Counted from the first letter of the stretch, positions 21,315 through 30,716 are shown. The stretch: DNA of 64,000 nucleotides from Salinivibrio kushneri (GCF_005280275.1 NZ_CP040021.1:707001-771000); one strand, 5' to 3'. The notes: generated by a model not told the origin, from the letters alone. Numbers and translations are program-made.

Positions 21315-22214
21315 CTAGTTGTTGCGCTCGATGATATATCGGGCAAAAACTTCCAGTTGTTCGGTATTGTAGGGGATTGCCTCCAAGGCGTGTAGTGCTT
21401 CTTGGTAAAGTTGCTCGGCTTTTTCCTGCGCGCCAGCTAGCCCCAGTAGTGCTGGGTAGGTGCTTTTATCCGCGTTCACATCTGACCCTTGCGGTTTCCC
21501 GAGTGTTTGAGTGTCACTGGTAATGTCCAAAATATCGTCCTGCACTTGAAAAGCGAGACCGATGGCGTCAGCAAAACGCTCAAGCTCATGCAAGTGGGCG
21601 ACACCTGCCTCGCCGGCTGCATAGGCGCCGAGTTTTACTGCCCCTTTGATCAGCGCCCCGGTTTTATTGTGGTGAATCCGTTTAAGGGCTTCAAGATCAA
21701 CGGCACGTCCCTCTGCAGCCAAATCCAGTGATTGTCCTAAACACATACCTGCTGCCCCGCTGGCCGCGGCCAAGGTTTTCACCATGTCTATACGGTAAGG
21801 CTCGGCCGCTGGATTGAGTGGGCCTTCAGCCAACACGGTAAAGGCCAGTGTTTGTAGCGCGTCACCGGCCAAAATCGCGGTGGCTTCATCGAAGGCAACA
21901 TGGCAGGTTGGCTGCCCGCGTCGCAAGCTGTCGTTATCCATGGCGGGTAGATCGTCGTGAATTAACGAGTAGGCATGAATACACTCTACCGCGACAGCTG
22001 GTGTATCAATTTGCGCAAGTGACACGCCAAACAGCTGTCCTGTGGCATAGGTTAGAAAGGGACGAATGCGTTTGCCCCCCAAGAGCAAACCATGGCGCAT
22101 TGCCTGAATAAGCGGTTGATCTTGGGAGGATAAGGTATCGAGCCACGCTTCGAGTTGTTGATTGCTTCGGGTTTGCGTTTCGCGCAGCGCATCGTGTACA
22201 ACAGTGTTAATCAT
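21315..22214 (-). CDS. ispA: Farnesyl diphosphate synthase (geranyltranstransferase)
   Basis: A 299-residue prenyltransferase (299 in E. coli) that condenses IPP with DMAPP and GPP to farnesyl diphosphate. The first Asp-rich motif is HDDLPAMDND (about 84-93) and the second is VQDDILDI (about 222-229); GGKRIRP binds IPP. Start overlaps the xseB stop by 8 bases, and dxs follows, so one operon provides precursor and chain-length control. Confidence 0.97.
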   Translation of the reverse strand: MINTVVHDALRETQTRSNQQLEAWLDTLSSQDQPLIQAMRHGLLLGGKRIRPFLTYATGQLFGVSLAQIDTPAVAVECIHAYSLIHDDLPAMDNDSLRRGQPTCHVAFDEATAILAGDALQTLAFTVLAEGPLNPAAEPYRIDMVKTLAAASGAAGMCLGQSLDLAAEGRAVDLEALKRIHHNKTGALIKGAVKLGAYAAGEAGVAHLHELERFADAIGLAFQVQDDILDITSDTQTLGKPQGSDVNADKSTYPALLGLAGAQEKAEQLYQEALHALEAIPYNTEQLEVFARYIIERNN

Positions 22215-22452
22215 CGTCTTGAGGAGAAAACTCAGTCAGTGGCCCATCATCTTCTTGCGAGAGCAAGATCTCGACGCGTTGTTCGGCGTCAGCAAGGGTT
22301 TTCTGCCCTTGACGAGTGAGTGCGATGCCGCGCTCAAAACGTTTCATTGCGGTGTCGAGAGGAAGTTCGCCGGATTCGAGCGCGCCGACAATGGTATCTA
22401 ACTCTTTGAGCGTGTCCTCAAAGGTCATATTTTCTGGTTTCTTCACAGCCAT
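22207..22452 (-). CDS. xseB: Exodeoxyribonuclease VII small subunit
   Basis: An 81-residue protein (80 in E. coli) forming the XseA-XseB nuclease that degrades single-stranded DNA. The family pattern FEDTLKELDTIVGALESGELPLDTAM is seen at about residues 10-35 in pieces, with LTRQGQKTL and the C-terminal coiled coil. It is the first gene of xseB-ispA-dxs and divergent from pomA. Confidence 0.95.
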   Translation of the reverse strand: MAVKKPENMTFEDTLKELDTIVGALESGELPLDTAMKRFERGIALTRQGQKTLADAEQRVEILLSQEDDGPLTEFSPQDDD

Positions 22453-22591
22453 GATGCCATAAAATTAAAATAGAGAGGCTAGACGGTAACGCAGTGGCCA
22501 CAGGCGGTCAAACCACTCTATGTGTTTTTGTGTGCTTGGCGCCACCACCGTAAAAGGCATGTTATCCTTGTTGATATCTGCGTATTTACGC

Positions 22592-22618
22592 TAAACCTAT
22601 AGGGTTGGTTGCCGATAT
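22592..22618 (+). promoter_or_regulatory. Sigma28 (FliA) promoter of pomAB
   Basis: TAAACCTA, an 11-base spacer and GCCGATAT match the flagellar sigma28 consensus TAAAGTTT-N11-GCCGATAA at 12 of 16 bases, with exact spacing. It ends 57 bases before the pomA start and reads towards pomA. It suggests that motor stator synthesis is a late flagellar class. Confidence 0.82.
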
Positions 22619-22675
22619 AACCAATACCCTAAAAAATGAAAAACAATGACTTGACGTAATTTAAGGGAGACTGAC

Positions 22676-23437
22676 GTGGATATAGCGACGCTCATCGGCA
22701 TTATCGGCTCGTTTGCATTCGTAATAATGGCGATGCTGTTGGGCGGCACCATGAACATGTACTTTGACGTACCATCGGTGCTGATCGTCATCGGGGGGAG
22801 CTTATTTGTGGTTCTCACCAAGTACACCATGGGGCAGTTCTTTGGCAGTTTTAAAATTGCAGGCAAGGCATTCATGTTCAAATCCGATGACCCAGAGGAC
22901 TTGATTGCCAAGATTATTGAGATGGCCGATGCGGCGCGTAAAGGTGGCTTCCTTGCCTTGGAAGAGATGGAAGTGAGCAACTCGTTTATGCAAAAGGGCG
23001 TGGACTTGCTCGTCGATGGTCACGATGCCGATGTAGTCCGTGCCACATTACACAAAGACATTAACCTTACCGAGGAGCGGCACGACCATGGCATTGGCTT
23101 TTATAGTGCCTTGGCGGACGTGGCACCCGCGATGGGGATGATCGGGACCTTGATTGGGCTGGTCGCCATGTTGTCGAATATGGATGACCCAAAGGCGATT
23201 GGGCCAGCAATGGCGGTCGCCTTGTTGACCACCATGTACGGTGCGATGTTGGCGAACATGGTGGCGACCCCCATCGCCAACAAGCTGGCGCTGCGTAAGG
23301 AGCAAGAAAAATTGAATCGGCGTTTGATCATGGACGGCTTACTCGCGATTCAAGATGGACAAAACCCGCGTGTCATTGATGGCTTTTTGAAAAACTACCT
23401 CAATGAGGGTAAGCGTGAGGTGGATGTCGATAATTAA
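22676..23437 (+). CDS. pomA: Flagellar motor stator protein PomA (Na+-driven MotA homologue)
   Basis: A 253-residue inner-membrane protein with four hydrophobic segments (near the N-terminus at 3-25 and 30-50, and at about 145-170 and 180-200) and a cytosolic loop between the pairs, as in MotA/PomA. The loop carries the Arg and Glu residues that touch FliG. The ADVAPAMGMIGTLIGLVAML segment contains the proline and threonine ring of the ion path. With PomB it forms the Na+-conducting stator. It uses a GTG start with GGGAG before it. pomB follows 46 bases later. Confidence 0.96.
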   Translation: MDIATLIGIIGSFAFVIMAMLLGGTMNMYFDVPSVLIVIGGSLFVVLTKYTMGQFFGSFKIAGKAFMFKSDDPEDLIAKIIEMADAARKGGFLALEEMEVSNSFMQKGVDLLVDGHDADVVRATLHKDINLTEERHDHGIGFYSALADVAPAMGMIGTLIGLVAMLSNMDDPKAIGPAMAVALLTTMYGAMLANMVATPIANKLALRKEQEKLNRRLIMDGLLAIQDGQNPRVIDGFLKNYLNEGKREVDVDN

Positions 23438-23483
23438 TCGGTCTGAGGCGCCGGCCTCAGCGAGCGAGAAGTAAGGAGTCTTC

Positions 23484-24422
23484 ATGGCACAACAGCAAGA
23501 AGAAGAGGAATGCAAATGCCCGCCTCCCGGCTTACCGCCGTGGATGGGGACGTTTGCGGACTTGATGTCGCTTCTTATGTGCTTTTTCGTCCTTCTGTTG
23601 TCATTTTCAGAGATGGATGTGCTTAAGTTTAAGCAAATTGCTGGGTCAATGAAGTTCGCTTTTGGGGTACAAAATGTGCTCGAGGTGAAAGACATTCCTA
23701 AAGGAACCAGTGTGATCGCGCAAGAGTTTCGTCCGGGTCGTCCTGAGCCGACGCCGATTGAAGTGATCATGCAACAAACCATTGATATGACGCAGCGCAC
23801 CTTGGATTTTCAAGAGGGCGAGGATGATCGGTCCGGCGGCTCGCAACGCAACACGTCAGATAAGGAAGGCGGCACCAGTGCCCAAGTGGCGTCACAATTG
23901 GAGCAGCAGAGAATGCAGCAGCAACTTGAGCAGCTGCAAAAGGCGTTGATGCAAGCGTTGCAACGCGAAATCGATGAGGGGGCGGTTGAAGTCGAAAACT
24001 TAGGGCAACAGTTGGTGATAAGGATCCGAGAAAAGGGCGCTTTCCCACAAAACTCTGCGTTTCTTCAACCCAAGTTCCGCCCCATGGTGCGTCAAATTGC
24101 GCAGTTGGTAAAAGATGTGCCGGGGGAAATCAAGGTCTCAGGGCATACCGATAGCACACCTTTGGAGTCGGAGCTTTACCGCTCGAACTGGGATCTTTCG
24201 GCACAGCGTGCGGTGTCAGTGGCGCAGGAGATGGAAAAAGTCCCTGGTTTTAACCATTTACGTATGAAAGTGGAAGGATTAGCGGATACCAAGCCGCGTG
24301 CGCCGAACAATTCTCCGGAAAACCGTGCGTCAAACCGGCGTGTGGAAATCGCTGTGATACAAGGAAAACCCACCTTCTCGGATGAAATCTCTACCGAGAA
24401 TGCGCCACAAAACGCACCTTAG
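23484..24422 (+). CDS. pomB: Flagellar motor stator protein PomB (MotB homologue)
   Basis: A 312-residue protein with one transmembrane helix at about 21-42, carrying the ion-binding Asp in FADLMSLLMCFFVLLLS, where Cys and neighbouring residues resemble Na+-type PomB. A long low-complexity, Gln/Glu-rich periplasmic linker (about 95-160) follows. The OmpA-like peptidoglycan-binding domain (about 180-300) has SGHTDSTPL and NRRVEI. It anchors the stator to the cell wall. Confidence 0.96.
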   Translation: MAQQQEEEECKCPPPGLPPWMGTFADLMSLLMCFFVLLLSFSEMDVLKFKQIAGSMKFAFGVQNVLEVKDIPKGTSVIAQEFRPGRPEPTPIEVIMQQTIDMTQRTLDFQEGEDDRSGGSQRNTSDKEGGTSAQVASQLEQQRMQQQLEQLQKALMQALQREIDEGAVEVENLGQQLVIRIREKGAFPQNSAFLQPKFRPMVRQIAQLVKDVPGEIKVSGHTDSTPLESELYRSNWDLSAQRAVSVAQEMEKVPGFNHLRMKVEGLADTKPRAPNNSPENRASNRRVEIAVIQGKPTFSDEISTENAPQNAP

Positions 24423-24570
24423 TCCTGTCTCTCGGCGATAACTGATTGTGGGTAAAGACAAGTTATCGCCGAGCACTTCCTCTTTCTACAGACGTGAAAA
24501 TAGCCGGTTTCAGCGGCAGCCTGGTTATTGTATAATCCGCGGCTTTGTTCCCAGCTGTATCGAACCGGTT

Positions 24571-26019
24571 ATGAAGTTTATCGTTAAAATTCACCCTGAG
24601 GTGATCGTCAAAAGTGAGTCAGTCAGAAAGCGTTTTACAAAAATCCTCGAATGCAATATTCGTAATATTTTAAAGCGTCGGACTGATAATACGGCGGTAT
24701 ATAACCGTCGGGATCACATTGAGGTGACGTTAAAACAACCTAACGAGCGCCAACTGGTTCTGGATGTGTTAACCAACACACCAGGCGTGCAAACCGTGCT
24801 TGAGGTTGAGCAAACTCTGTTTAACGATTTACACCATATCTATGAGCTTACTTTGGCCGGTGTGCGTCACCAAATCGAAGGGAAGACCTTTTGTGTGCGC
24901 GCTAAGCGTCGTGGGCAGCATGACTTTACCTCTATCGATCTTGAGCGCTATGTCGGTGGTGGACTAAACCAAGCCGTGCCGTCGGCCAGTGTGCAACTGA
25001 AAAAACCGGATGTCACCGTGATGATGGAAGTCGATCACGATAAGCTCAACGTGGTGAAACATCGTCACGCAGGTTTAGGGGGCTTCCCACTCGGTACACA
25101 AGAAGATGTATTGAGCTTGATCTCTGGCGGGTTCGATTCAGGCGTTTCCAGTTATTTGCACATTAAACGTGGCAGTAAAGTGCACTACTGCTTCTTTAAT
25201 CTGGGTGGTAAATCGCATGAAACGGGTGTGCAGCAGGTGTCTCATTACCTTTGGAACAAATTTGGCTCATCGGCCAAAGTGAAGTTTATTTCGATTGATT
25301 TTGAGCCGGTCGTCAATAGCATCTTGGAAAATATCGATAGCGCGCAAATGGGCGTGGTGTTGAAGCGTATGTTTATGCGGGCGGCGGCCATGGTGGCAAA
25401 ACGGTTTGGTATTCAAGCACTGGTGACCGGCGAGGCGTTGGGGCAGGTGTCGAGCCAAACGCTCACCAATCTGCGCATGATTGACAACGTCACCGATAGC
25501 TTGATCTTGCGCCCTCTGATTAACTGGGACAAAGAAGACATTATTCAAACGGCGCGTAAAATTGGCACAGAAGATTTCGCCAAAACCATGCCTGAGTATT
25601 GTGGCGTGATTTCCAAAAAGCCAACGGTGAAAGCGGAAAAAGCCAAGCTTGAACACGAAGAAGCCAAGTTTGATTTTCGTCTGCTTGAGCAAGTGGTCGA
25701 CAACGCGACTGTGATGGATATCCGTGATATCGAAGCCTTGAGCCAAGAAAAAGCGCCGGAAGCGGAGCTGGTTAATGAGGTTGAGAAAGGCGCAGTGGTG
25801 CTGGATATCCGCAGTCGAGAAGAGCAAGAAGATAAGCCGCTTGAGATTGAAGGCGTTGATGTGGTGCACATTCCTTTCTTCAAATTGGCGACCCAGTTTG
25901 GCGACCTTGACCAAACGAAAACTTATTTGCTCTATTGCGAGCGAGGGGTAATGAGTCGCTTGCAAGCGCTGTATCTCAAAGATATGGGCTTTGATAACGT
26001 GAAAGTGTATCGGGTGTAG
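24571..26019 (+). CDS. thiI: tRNA 4-thiouridine synthase and thiazole sulfurtransferase
   Basis: A 482-residue enzyme, exactly the E. coli length, that makes 4-thiouridine at tRNA position 8 and delivers sulfur for the thiamine thiazole. It has an N-terminal ferredoxin-like and THUMP region (to about 165), the PP-loop ATP site SGGFDSG (about 187-193), YCGVIS with the resolving Cys near 344, and a C-terminal rhodanese domain with the persulfide Cys in [11 protein letters not shown] chose ATG 24571 to match the family; an open frame runs back to 24448 but is not conserved. Confidence 0.96.
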   Translation: MKFIVKIHPEVIVKSESVRKRFTKILECNIRNILKRRTDNTAVYNRRDHIEVTLKQPNERQLVLDVLTNTPGVQTVLEVEQTLFNDLHHIYELTLAGVRHQIEGKTFCVRAKRRGQHDFTSIDLERYVGGGLNQAVPSASVQLKKPDVTVMMEVDHDKLNVVKHRHAGLGGFPLGTQEDVLSLISGGFDSGVSSYLHIKRGSKVHYCFFNLGGKSHETGVQQVSHYLWNKFGSSAKVKFISIDFEPVVNSILENIDSAQMGVVLKRMFMRAAAMVAKRFGIQALVTGEALGQVSSQTLTNLRMIDNVTDSLILRPLINWDKEDIIQTARKIGTEDFAKTMPEYCGVISKKPTVKAEKAKLEHEEAKFDFRLLEQVVDNATVMDIRDIEALSQEKAPEAELVNEVEKGAVVLDIRSREEQEDKPLEIEGVDVVHIPFFKLATQFGDLDQTKTYLLYCERGVMSRLQALYLKDMGFDNVKVYRV

Positions 26020-26044
26020 GCCGAGTGGCTTACCGCAGTAAGAC

Positions 26045-26070
26045 AACAGGCAGCCATTTAGCTGCCTGTT
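26045..26070 (+). terminator. Terminator between thiI and yajL
   Basis: AACAGGCAGC (26045-26054) and GCTGCCTGTT (26061-26070) form a perfect 10-bp stem with a six-base loop; only a short T stretch follows. It lies between converging genes. Confidence 0.7.
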
Positions 26071-26092
26071 TGCGTTTAAGCCTCGTGCAAAT

Positions 26093-26698
26093 CTAGCCTT
26101 CTGTAAACTTTTTCTCATAGTGCAGTTGAGGCAGGGGCATCATTGGCTCCGCCACTTGCCAGGCCAAGGCTTTGCCGCCAAGCACGTGAACGACTTCGAT
26201 CGCGAACTCCATTGCCGAACCTGGCCCCTGGCTGGTAATCAAACGATGGTCATAGTCGGTCATCACGCGGCGGCGGCTTAGCCACTGTGCTGGGATCTGA
26301 TCGCTGACGCTGGGATGACAGCTCATGTGTGACTGTGGGAATAGCTGGTGGCGTTGTAGCACTAACGCCGGTGCGGCACAAATGGCAGCCACCCACGCAT
26401 TGTCGCTCTGCTGCTGTTTGATGATCTCGGTGATCAGGTTACTTTCTCCTAAGCACTGGGCGCCCTCGATACCACCGGGTAAGATCACACAGTCAAAAGG
26501 CTGATCGGCGACTGTTGCCAGTGCTGCGTCGCAAACTAGCTTGACGCCACGTGAACAGGTTAGCGTGAGCTCGCCTTCGGGATCGGCGCTGGCCACGATG
26601 ACATTGAAGCCGGCACGTTTCATCACATCAATGGCAGTCACGGCTTCCATTTCTTCTGTGCCATTGGCCATACAAATCAGGATGCGTTTATCACTCAT
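26093..26698 (-). CDS. yajL: DJ-1/PfpI family protein YajL
   Basis: A 201-residue cytosolic protein of the DJ-1 superfamily. ILICMANGTEEMEAV at the start supplies the Glu of the active site, and AAICAAPALVL (about 103-113) carries the conserved nucleophile-elbow Cys. E. coli YajL is reported as a chaperone and protein deglycase; which activity matters is debated. The gene is 9 bases downstream of panE, consistent with an operon. Confidence 0.92.
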   Translation of the reverse strand: MSDKRILICMANGTEEMEAVTAIDVMKRAGFNVIVASADPEGELTLTCSRGVKLVCDAALATVADQPFDCVILPGGIEGAQCLGESNLITEIIKQQQSDNAWVAAICAAPALVLQRHQLFPQSHMSCHPSVSDQIPAQWLSRRRVMTDYDHRLITSQGPGSAMEFAIEVVHVLGGKALAWQVAEPMMPLPQLHYEKKFTEG

Positions 26699-26707
26699 GA
26701 TGATTCC

Positions 26708-27583
26708 TTATCTCTCCACTTGTTGAACGGCTTGGTGTAGCTGCTGGTGGTGTGGGGTTGAAATCTGGTGTGCTTGGGCGCGTTGCAGCACATAGCCCGT
26801 AATATACGCCAGCTCGGTCGGGCGACGGTAAAATACATCGCGATTCATTGAAGAGTAGTTGTCTGCGGTTGCCTTGGCGACCGTTTCCACACGTTGACGT
26901 ACTTGGGTAGCCGAGGCAAGGATCCGCTCCGCCCGCATTACAGTGGCTAATTCTTGGCATAGCGCATCAATGATTGGCGCATAGTCTCGTTTGAGCAATT
27001 CACCGTTTTTTATCCCATGTAAGGCGGTAAGCGGGTTGATGACACTATTGACCGCCAGTTTATACCACAGCGATTCCAGGATATCGCTCTGCCAGGTTGC
27101 TGCCGGTAGGGCATGATCCAAGACATCGGCGAGAAACTGACAGGCTTCACCGGCTTGGTTACCTGCCCCGAGCGCTGTGGGCCCATTGCCCGTGTGCCGA
27201 TACTCGCCTGTTTCCGCGCGAAACACGCCTTGTGAGGTGGTCGCGAGCAGCAGCGGCTGGCTGGCAGGTAGGGTATCAATGAGCCATTGATGAGGTCCCA
27301 TGCCGTTATGCATCAACATCACCATGGTTTCCGGCTCAAGATGAGCAAAGCACGGAGTTAAGGCGGCTTGCACGTCATAGGATTTGGTGCAAACCAGCCA
27401 AAGATCACTATAACGCAGTAAGTCTGGTTGGTTGGCGGGCAAAGTAAGGGAGGTATCGTCAAGGTTCAGCGCCCGCTTATCAGCGCCATCGCGCGTGATA
27501 AGATGAACGTGATGACCCGCTTGGCTTAATTTGACCGCCCATAAGGTGCCGATCGCACCTGCGCCTATCAAGGTGATCCGCAT
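26708..27583 (-). CDS. panE: 2-dehydropantoate 2-reductase (ketopantoate reductase)
   Basis: A 291-residue NADPH enzyme making pantoate for coenzyme A. ITLIGAGAIGTLWAVKL is the NADP-binding Rossmann loop, and the C-terminal helical domain has the catalytic Lys in LWYKLAVNSVINPLTALHG (about 170-188) with the following Asn. Length is close to the E. coli enzyme (303). It precedes yajL. Confidence 0.93.
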   Translation of the reverse strand: MRITLIGAGAIGTLWAVKLSQAGHHVHLITRDGADKRALNLDDTSLTLPANQPDLLRYSDLWLVCTKSYDVQAALTPCFAHLEPETMVMLMHNGMGPHQWLIDTLPASQPLLLATTSQGVFRAETGEYRHTGNGPTALGAGNQAGEACQFLADVLDHALPAATWQSDILESLWYKLAVNSVINPLTALHGIKNGELLKRDYAPIIDALCQELATVMRAERILASATQVRQRVETVAKATADNYSSMNRDVFYRRPTELAYITGYVLQRAQAHQISTPHHQQLHQAVQQVER

Positions 27584-27641
27584 GACACTTGCCTATCGAT
27601 AAAAAGGCCAGTGTATCATAGACAATATAAGGCGGGGAGGA

Positions 27642-27665
27642 CAGCGCCGGCAGGGACCGGCGCTG
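27642..27665 (-). terminator. Hairpin downstream of ompK
   Basis: CAGCGCCGG (27642-27650) and CCGGCGCTG (27657-27665) form a perfect 9-bp stem a few bases after the ompK stop. No T run follows on the minus strand, so it may protect the mRNA end or assist termination before panE. Confidence 0.5.
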
Positions 27666-27672
27666 GATAAGA

Positions 27673-28515
27673 TTAGAATTTGTAGGTCGCGCTAAGGTAG
27701 TGAGAAATACCTGAGCTGTCGGCGACAGCACCTACAGAGTTGTTGGCATTGCCATCTTCAAAGAGATAAACATCATTATAGGCTTTCAGACCATAACCGA
27801 GGGCGTAGTTATCTGAGTGCCAATACAGGCCGTTAAACATCGCGCCGCCATGAGTCGCTTGGTTGTTGCCTTTAAAGGTATCGTCGGCACCGAATTGGTA
27901 ATCAATATAACCTTGGTATGACAGGAAGCTGCCATTGTCGAAAAAGTGGAAAGGTTTAAACCAGTTAGTCGAGAACTGATAGCCATTCCAGTCTTTTTTA
28001 TTGATGTCATACAAGCCATAGAGGTTCATGCCCACTTTGCCAAACCATGGCAGCTCAACATCAGCACCGACCCCCCAGAATGAGTTATTAACAATATCAT
28101 TGCCACCATCCCAGTTAAACAGGGTCGAAAAGTAGACTTCTTGTACTGGGCCAAACGACAAATCTTGCCCGGTGATGCCATCAATCGAGAATCGCGGTGC
28201 CAGCTTCATGAACAGCTTAGAAGCACCTTTTTTGTTGTTGTTGCTGCTATCGTCTTCACCCAAGTCAAAAATATCCACATAACCATAGAGATCGACCACG
28301 CCTTTACGGCCGCCAAACTCCATTTCTAGATAGTTATGATCTTTCTCTGTGCCTTCGCCAAAGTCGAACTGTGCTTTTTCATCGATTGCATACATGGCGT
28401 TAAACTGAAGCCATTTGTGATCATTTTTGTAAATGTCATCTGAGTAATCGGCGGCGTTAGCAACGGATGCGCTGCTAGCGGCGATAACGGCGAGTGCGAG
28501 TAGGGATTTTTTCAT
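27673..28515 (-). CDS. ompK: Outer-membrane nucleoside channel OmpK (Tsx family)
   Basis: A 280-residue beta-barrel with a typical signal peptide (MKKSLLALAVIAASSASVANA in pieces, cleavage about residue 21). It ends in LSATYKF with a terminal Phe, the recognition signal for BAM-mediated insertion. The Tsx/OmpK features DYSDDIYKNDHKWLQFN (residues 24-40 region) and many alternating aromatic strands are present. In vibrios OmpK is the receptor of phage KVP40; Tsx is a nucleoside channel. ATG 28515 was chosen for the signal peptide, with AGAGG 9 bases upstream. Confidence 0.93.
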   Translation of the reverse strand: MKKSLLALAVIAASSASVANAADYSDDIYKNDHKWLQFNAMYAIDEKAQFDFGEGTEKDHNYLEMEFGGRKGVVDLYGYVDIFDLGEDDSSNNNKKGASKLFMKLAPRFSIDGITGQDLSFGPVQEVYFSTLFNWDGGNDIVNNSFWGVGADVELPWFGKVGMNLYGLYDINKKDWNGYQFSTNWFKPFHFFDNGSFLSYQGYIDYQFGADDTFKGNNQATHGGAMFNGLYWHSDNYALGYGLKAYNDVYLFEDGNANNSVGAVADSSGISHYLSATYKF

Positions 28516-28519
28516 AGTG

Positions 28520-28683
28520 ACTGCCTCTGCTGGGTCTTGTTGTTGCGCAGTGCGCATGGGACAGAGGCAGTATATTGATTAAGTTCACGATAAAGAATGT
28601 AATAAACATAGACACAAAAATAGGCTGTGATCAGAGGCGGTTTGTAAAGGGTTGCATGACAGTTTTATGTGATCTTTGTTACT
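28520..28683 (-). promoter_or_regulatory. ompK leader: promoter, inverted repeat and possible CRP site
   Basis: On the minus strand, TATACT (28569-28574) is a good -10 element with only a weak -35 (TTCTTT) 17 bases upstream. ACTGCCTCTG (28562-28571 read on the minus strand) and CAGAGGCAGT (28520-28529) are perfect inverted repeats, the second covering the ompK ribosome site. A degenerate CRP-like site TGTGATCTTTGTTACT (28668-28683) lies further upstream; E. coli tsx is under CRP and CytR control. Confidence 0.35.
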
Positions 28684-28736
28684 CAATAAGTCACAGCGGC
28701 GCGCAAAATTTTGCACTCCACTGTGATATGTCAGGG

Positions 28737-30131
28737 TTAGTCGCGACGAGAATCTAGGCAGTGTCTAGCATGCTTATCATTTTGTGACGGAGGTTGGCGA
28801 AAGTGTCTACCGATGTAGATCAGCATGACCAGTCCCGGGATCACCATTAACGCAGTTATTACGAAAAATGTTGACCAGCTATCGAGCCAGTCGACCATCA
28901 TGCCACTGAATGACGCGACTGTGGTGCGGCCTAAGTTCCCCAAGGACGCGAGCAGCGCATATTGAGTGGCTGAGAACGCGCGACCGGTTAAGAAGGTTAA
29001 AAAGGAGACAAACGCAATGGTGGCAAAAGCCGAGGTAAAGTTGTCTACCAGGATGGCCCCCAATAGCAGGTGCTCGTTGGGGCCGACCATGGCAATCCAG
29101 GCGAACATGAGGTTGCTGGATGCCATGGCAACACCGCCAATAAACAGCCCTTTAATCACGCCAAAGCGCAGGTTGATGTAGCTGCCTATTAAGGTGTAAA
29201 CCACGGTGAGCCCCCAGCCGACTAGCTTGGAGTAATACCCAATTTGCTCATTGGTAAAGCCAACATCTTTGTAAAACACGATCGACATGCGACCGAGAAA
29301 GGCTTCGCCCAGTTTAAACAAAAACACAAATAACAGCAGCGTAAGGGCTACCTTAATCCCGTTGCGACGAAAGAACTCGGCAAAAGGTTCCACCACCGTC
29401 ACGGCAAACCAGGCTTGGAAGCCACTGTAGCCTTGGTTGAGGTAATGTTTGGTGGCCTTGTCTTGGCGCTGTTCCCGATCACTGGCAGGCTCTTTGACAT
29501 ACAGGGTGGCGAGAATCATTAAGCCGACAAATCCGGCCATAATCACATAAACTTGGTTCCACCCGATGGCATCGGCATTGATAAAGCCGATATAGCCAGG
29601 CACAGAATAGCCTGTCCACCAACCAATGACCGACATCGCCGAGGCGAGCGGGAACTTCTCGGTTTCGTGCTCGGCGAAGTTATCGATACGGAAGGCATCA
29701 ATGGCTATGTCTTGTGTGGCCGACGCGAGGGCGATAGAAAAAATCAATGACGAAAGGACAAGGGTGGTGATCCAGGGATCAATCGCTTGCAGGCCTTGCA
29801 TGTTAACGCGAGACAAGGCCAAGGTGGCGACAAGCATCAGTGATTGTGTCACCACAATCCAGCTACGACGATGGCCAAGCTTTTCATTCAGTACCGGGAT
29901 CTTAAGCCTATCCAGCAGGGGGGCCCACAAAAAGTTAACGGCGTAAAGCACGAACACTGAGCCAAAAAGGCCAATAGCCGTGCGCGATAACCCCTCATCG
30001 GCCAGCCAACCATTTAAGTTGGAGCCAATTAATACCCAAGGGAAACCACTACAGCACCCCATTAAAAAAACAAAGAGCAGGCGACGGTCGGCGTAGGCCG
30101 CCAAGGTCGTTTTTAGCTTGGATGACTGCAT
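28737..30131 (-). CDS. ampG: AmpG-type muropeptide transporter (MFS)
   Basis: A 464-residue major-facilitator protein with about 12 or more hydrophobic segments, which imports anhydro-muropeptides for cell-wall recycling. The N-terminal LLFVFLMGCCSGFPWVLIGS pattern and AIGLFGSVFVLYAVNFLWAP with LLDRLKIP after it are typical of AmpG. It matches E. coli gene order (ampG next to yajG and bolA), with two extra genes here. Recycling is functionally related to MltD, RlpA and PBP2 elsewhere in this window. No ampC is present. Confidence 0.92.
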   Translation of the reverse strand: MQSSKLKTTLAAYADRRLLFVFLMGCCSGFPWVLIGSNLNGWLADEGLSRTAIGLFGSVFVLYAVNFLWAPLLDRLKIPVLNEKLGHRRSWIVVTQSLMLVATLALSRVNMQGLQAIDPWITTLVLSSLIFSIALASATQDIAIDAFRIDNFAEHETEKFPLASAMSVIGWWTGYSVPGYIGFINADAIGWNQVYVIMAGFVGLMILATLYVKEPASDREQRQDKATKHYLNQGYSGFQAWFAVTVVEPFAEFFRRNGIKVALTLLLFVFLFKLGEAFLGRMSIVFYKDVGFTNEQIGYYSKLVGWGLTVVYTLIGSYINLRFGVIKGLFIGGVAMASSNLMFAWIAMVGPNEHLLLGAILVDNFTSAFATIAFVSFLTFLTGRAFSATQYALLASLGNLGRTTVASFSGMMVDWLDSWSTFFVITALMVIPGLVMLIYIGRHFRQPPSQNDKHARHCLDSRRD

Positions 30132-30153
30132 AATAAGGTGGCCTACTTAAAGA

Positions 30154-30714
30154 CTAGGGAGTTGAAACACGATTGATAGCAGTAATAATAATCGGTTGTT
30201 GCGGCACATCCTGCATCCGTTTGCTGGGGATAGTAACGGTTGGCTGCTCGGTGATGGTCAGGATAGTGTTAAACCCTTCCACGACGCGGCCAAACACCGT
30301 GTACCCCAGCTTATTGGGGGTTGCATCTAAGAAACCATTATCACTGACATTGATGTAGAACTGGCGGGTGGCAGAGTCCGGGTCTTGGGTTCTGGCCATC
30401 GCGATGGTAGCACGACGGTTACGTAGACCATTAAGTGATTCATTATCAACAGGTTCATACGTGGGGCGACGATTGAGGTCTTGATCAAATCCGCCTCCTT
30501 GCACCACAAAACGTGGGATCACCCGATGAAATTGAGTGCCGACATAGCTGCCGTCATCGACATAGCGTAAAAAATTGCTGACAGTTTTGGGAGCTTTATC
30601 CTCATTAAGTTGCAAGACAAAGTCTCCCTGGGTCGTTTCAACAGCGACCATCACGCTGGCTTGCACCGGCGCCACCACCAGTGCAAGTATCCCTAAAAGT
30701 GCCCATATTTTCAT
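30154..30714 (-). CDS. Periplasmic peptidyl-prolyl cis-trans isomerase, cyclophilin type
   Basis: A 186-residue cyclophilin with a clear signal peptide (about residues 1-19). The catalytic motif FHRVIPRFVVQGGGF (about 60-74) contains the conserved Arg and Phe, and TIAMARTQDPDSATRQFYIN follows, as in PpiA. Length is close to E. coli PpiA (190). It lies 22 bases upstream of ampG and directly (2 bases) after yajG, so these three likely form one transcript. PpiA is the closest name; I leave the symbol open because PpiB-like proteins occur at the same place. Confidence 0.9.
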   Translation of the reverse strand: MKIWALLGILALVVAPVQASVMVAVETTQGDFVLQLNEDKAPKTVSNFLRYVDDGSYVGTQFHRVIPRFVVQGGGFDQDLNRRPTYEPVDNESLNGLRNRRATIAMARTQDPDSATRQFYINVSDNGFLDATPNKLGYTVFGRVVEGFNTILTITEQPTVTIPSKRMQDVPQQPIIITAINRVSTP

Positions 30715-30716
30715 GA

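Noticed and set aside
24423-24570. Thiamine pyrophosphate riboswitch before thiI
   Set aside because: No CTGAGA or similar TPP aptamer core; the region between pomB and thiI is short and featureless.
25267-26118. 283-codon open frame on the minus strand opposite thiI
   Set aside because: Shadow of the thiI frame; the sequence is low-quality (His/Arg/Phe rich) and thiI is a clear full-length gene.
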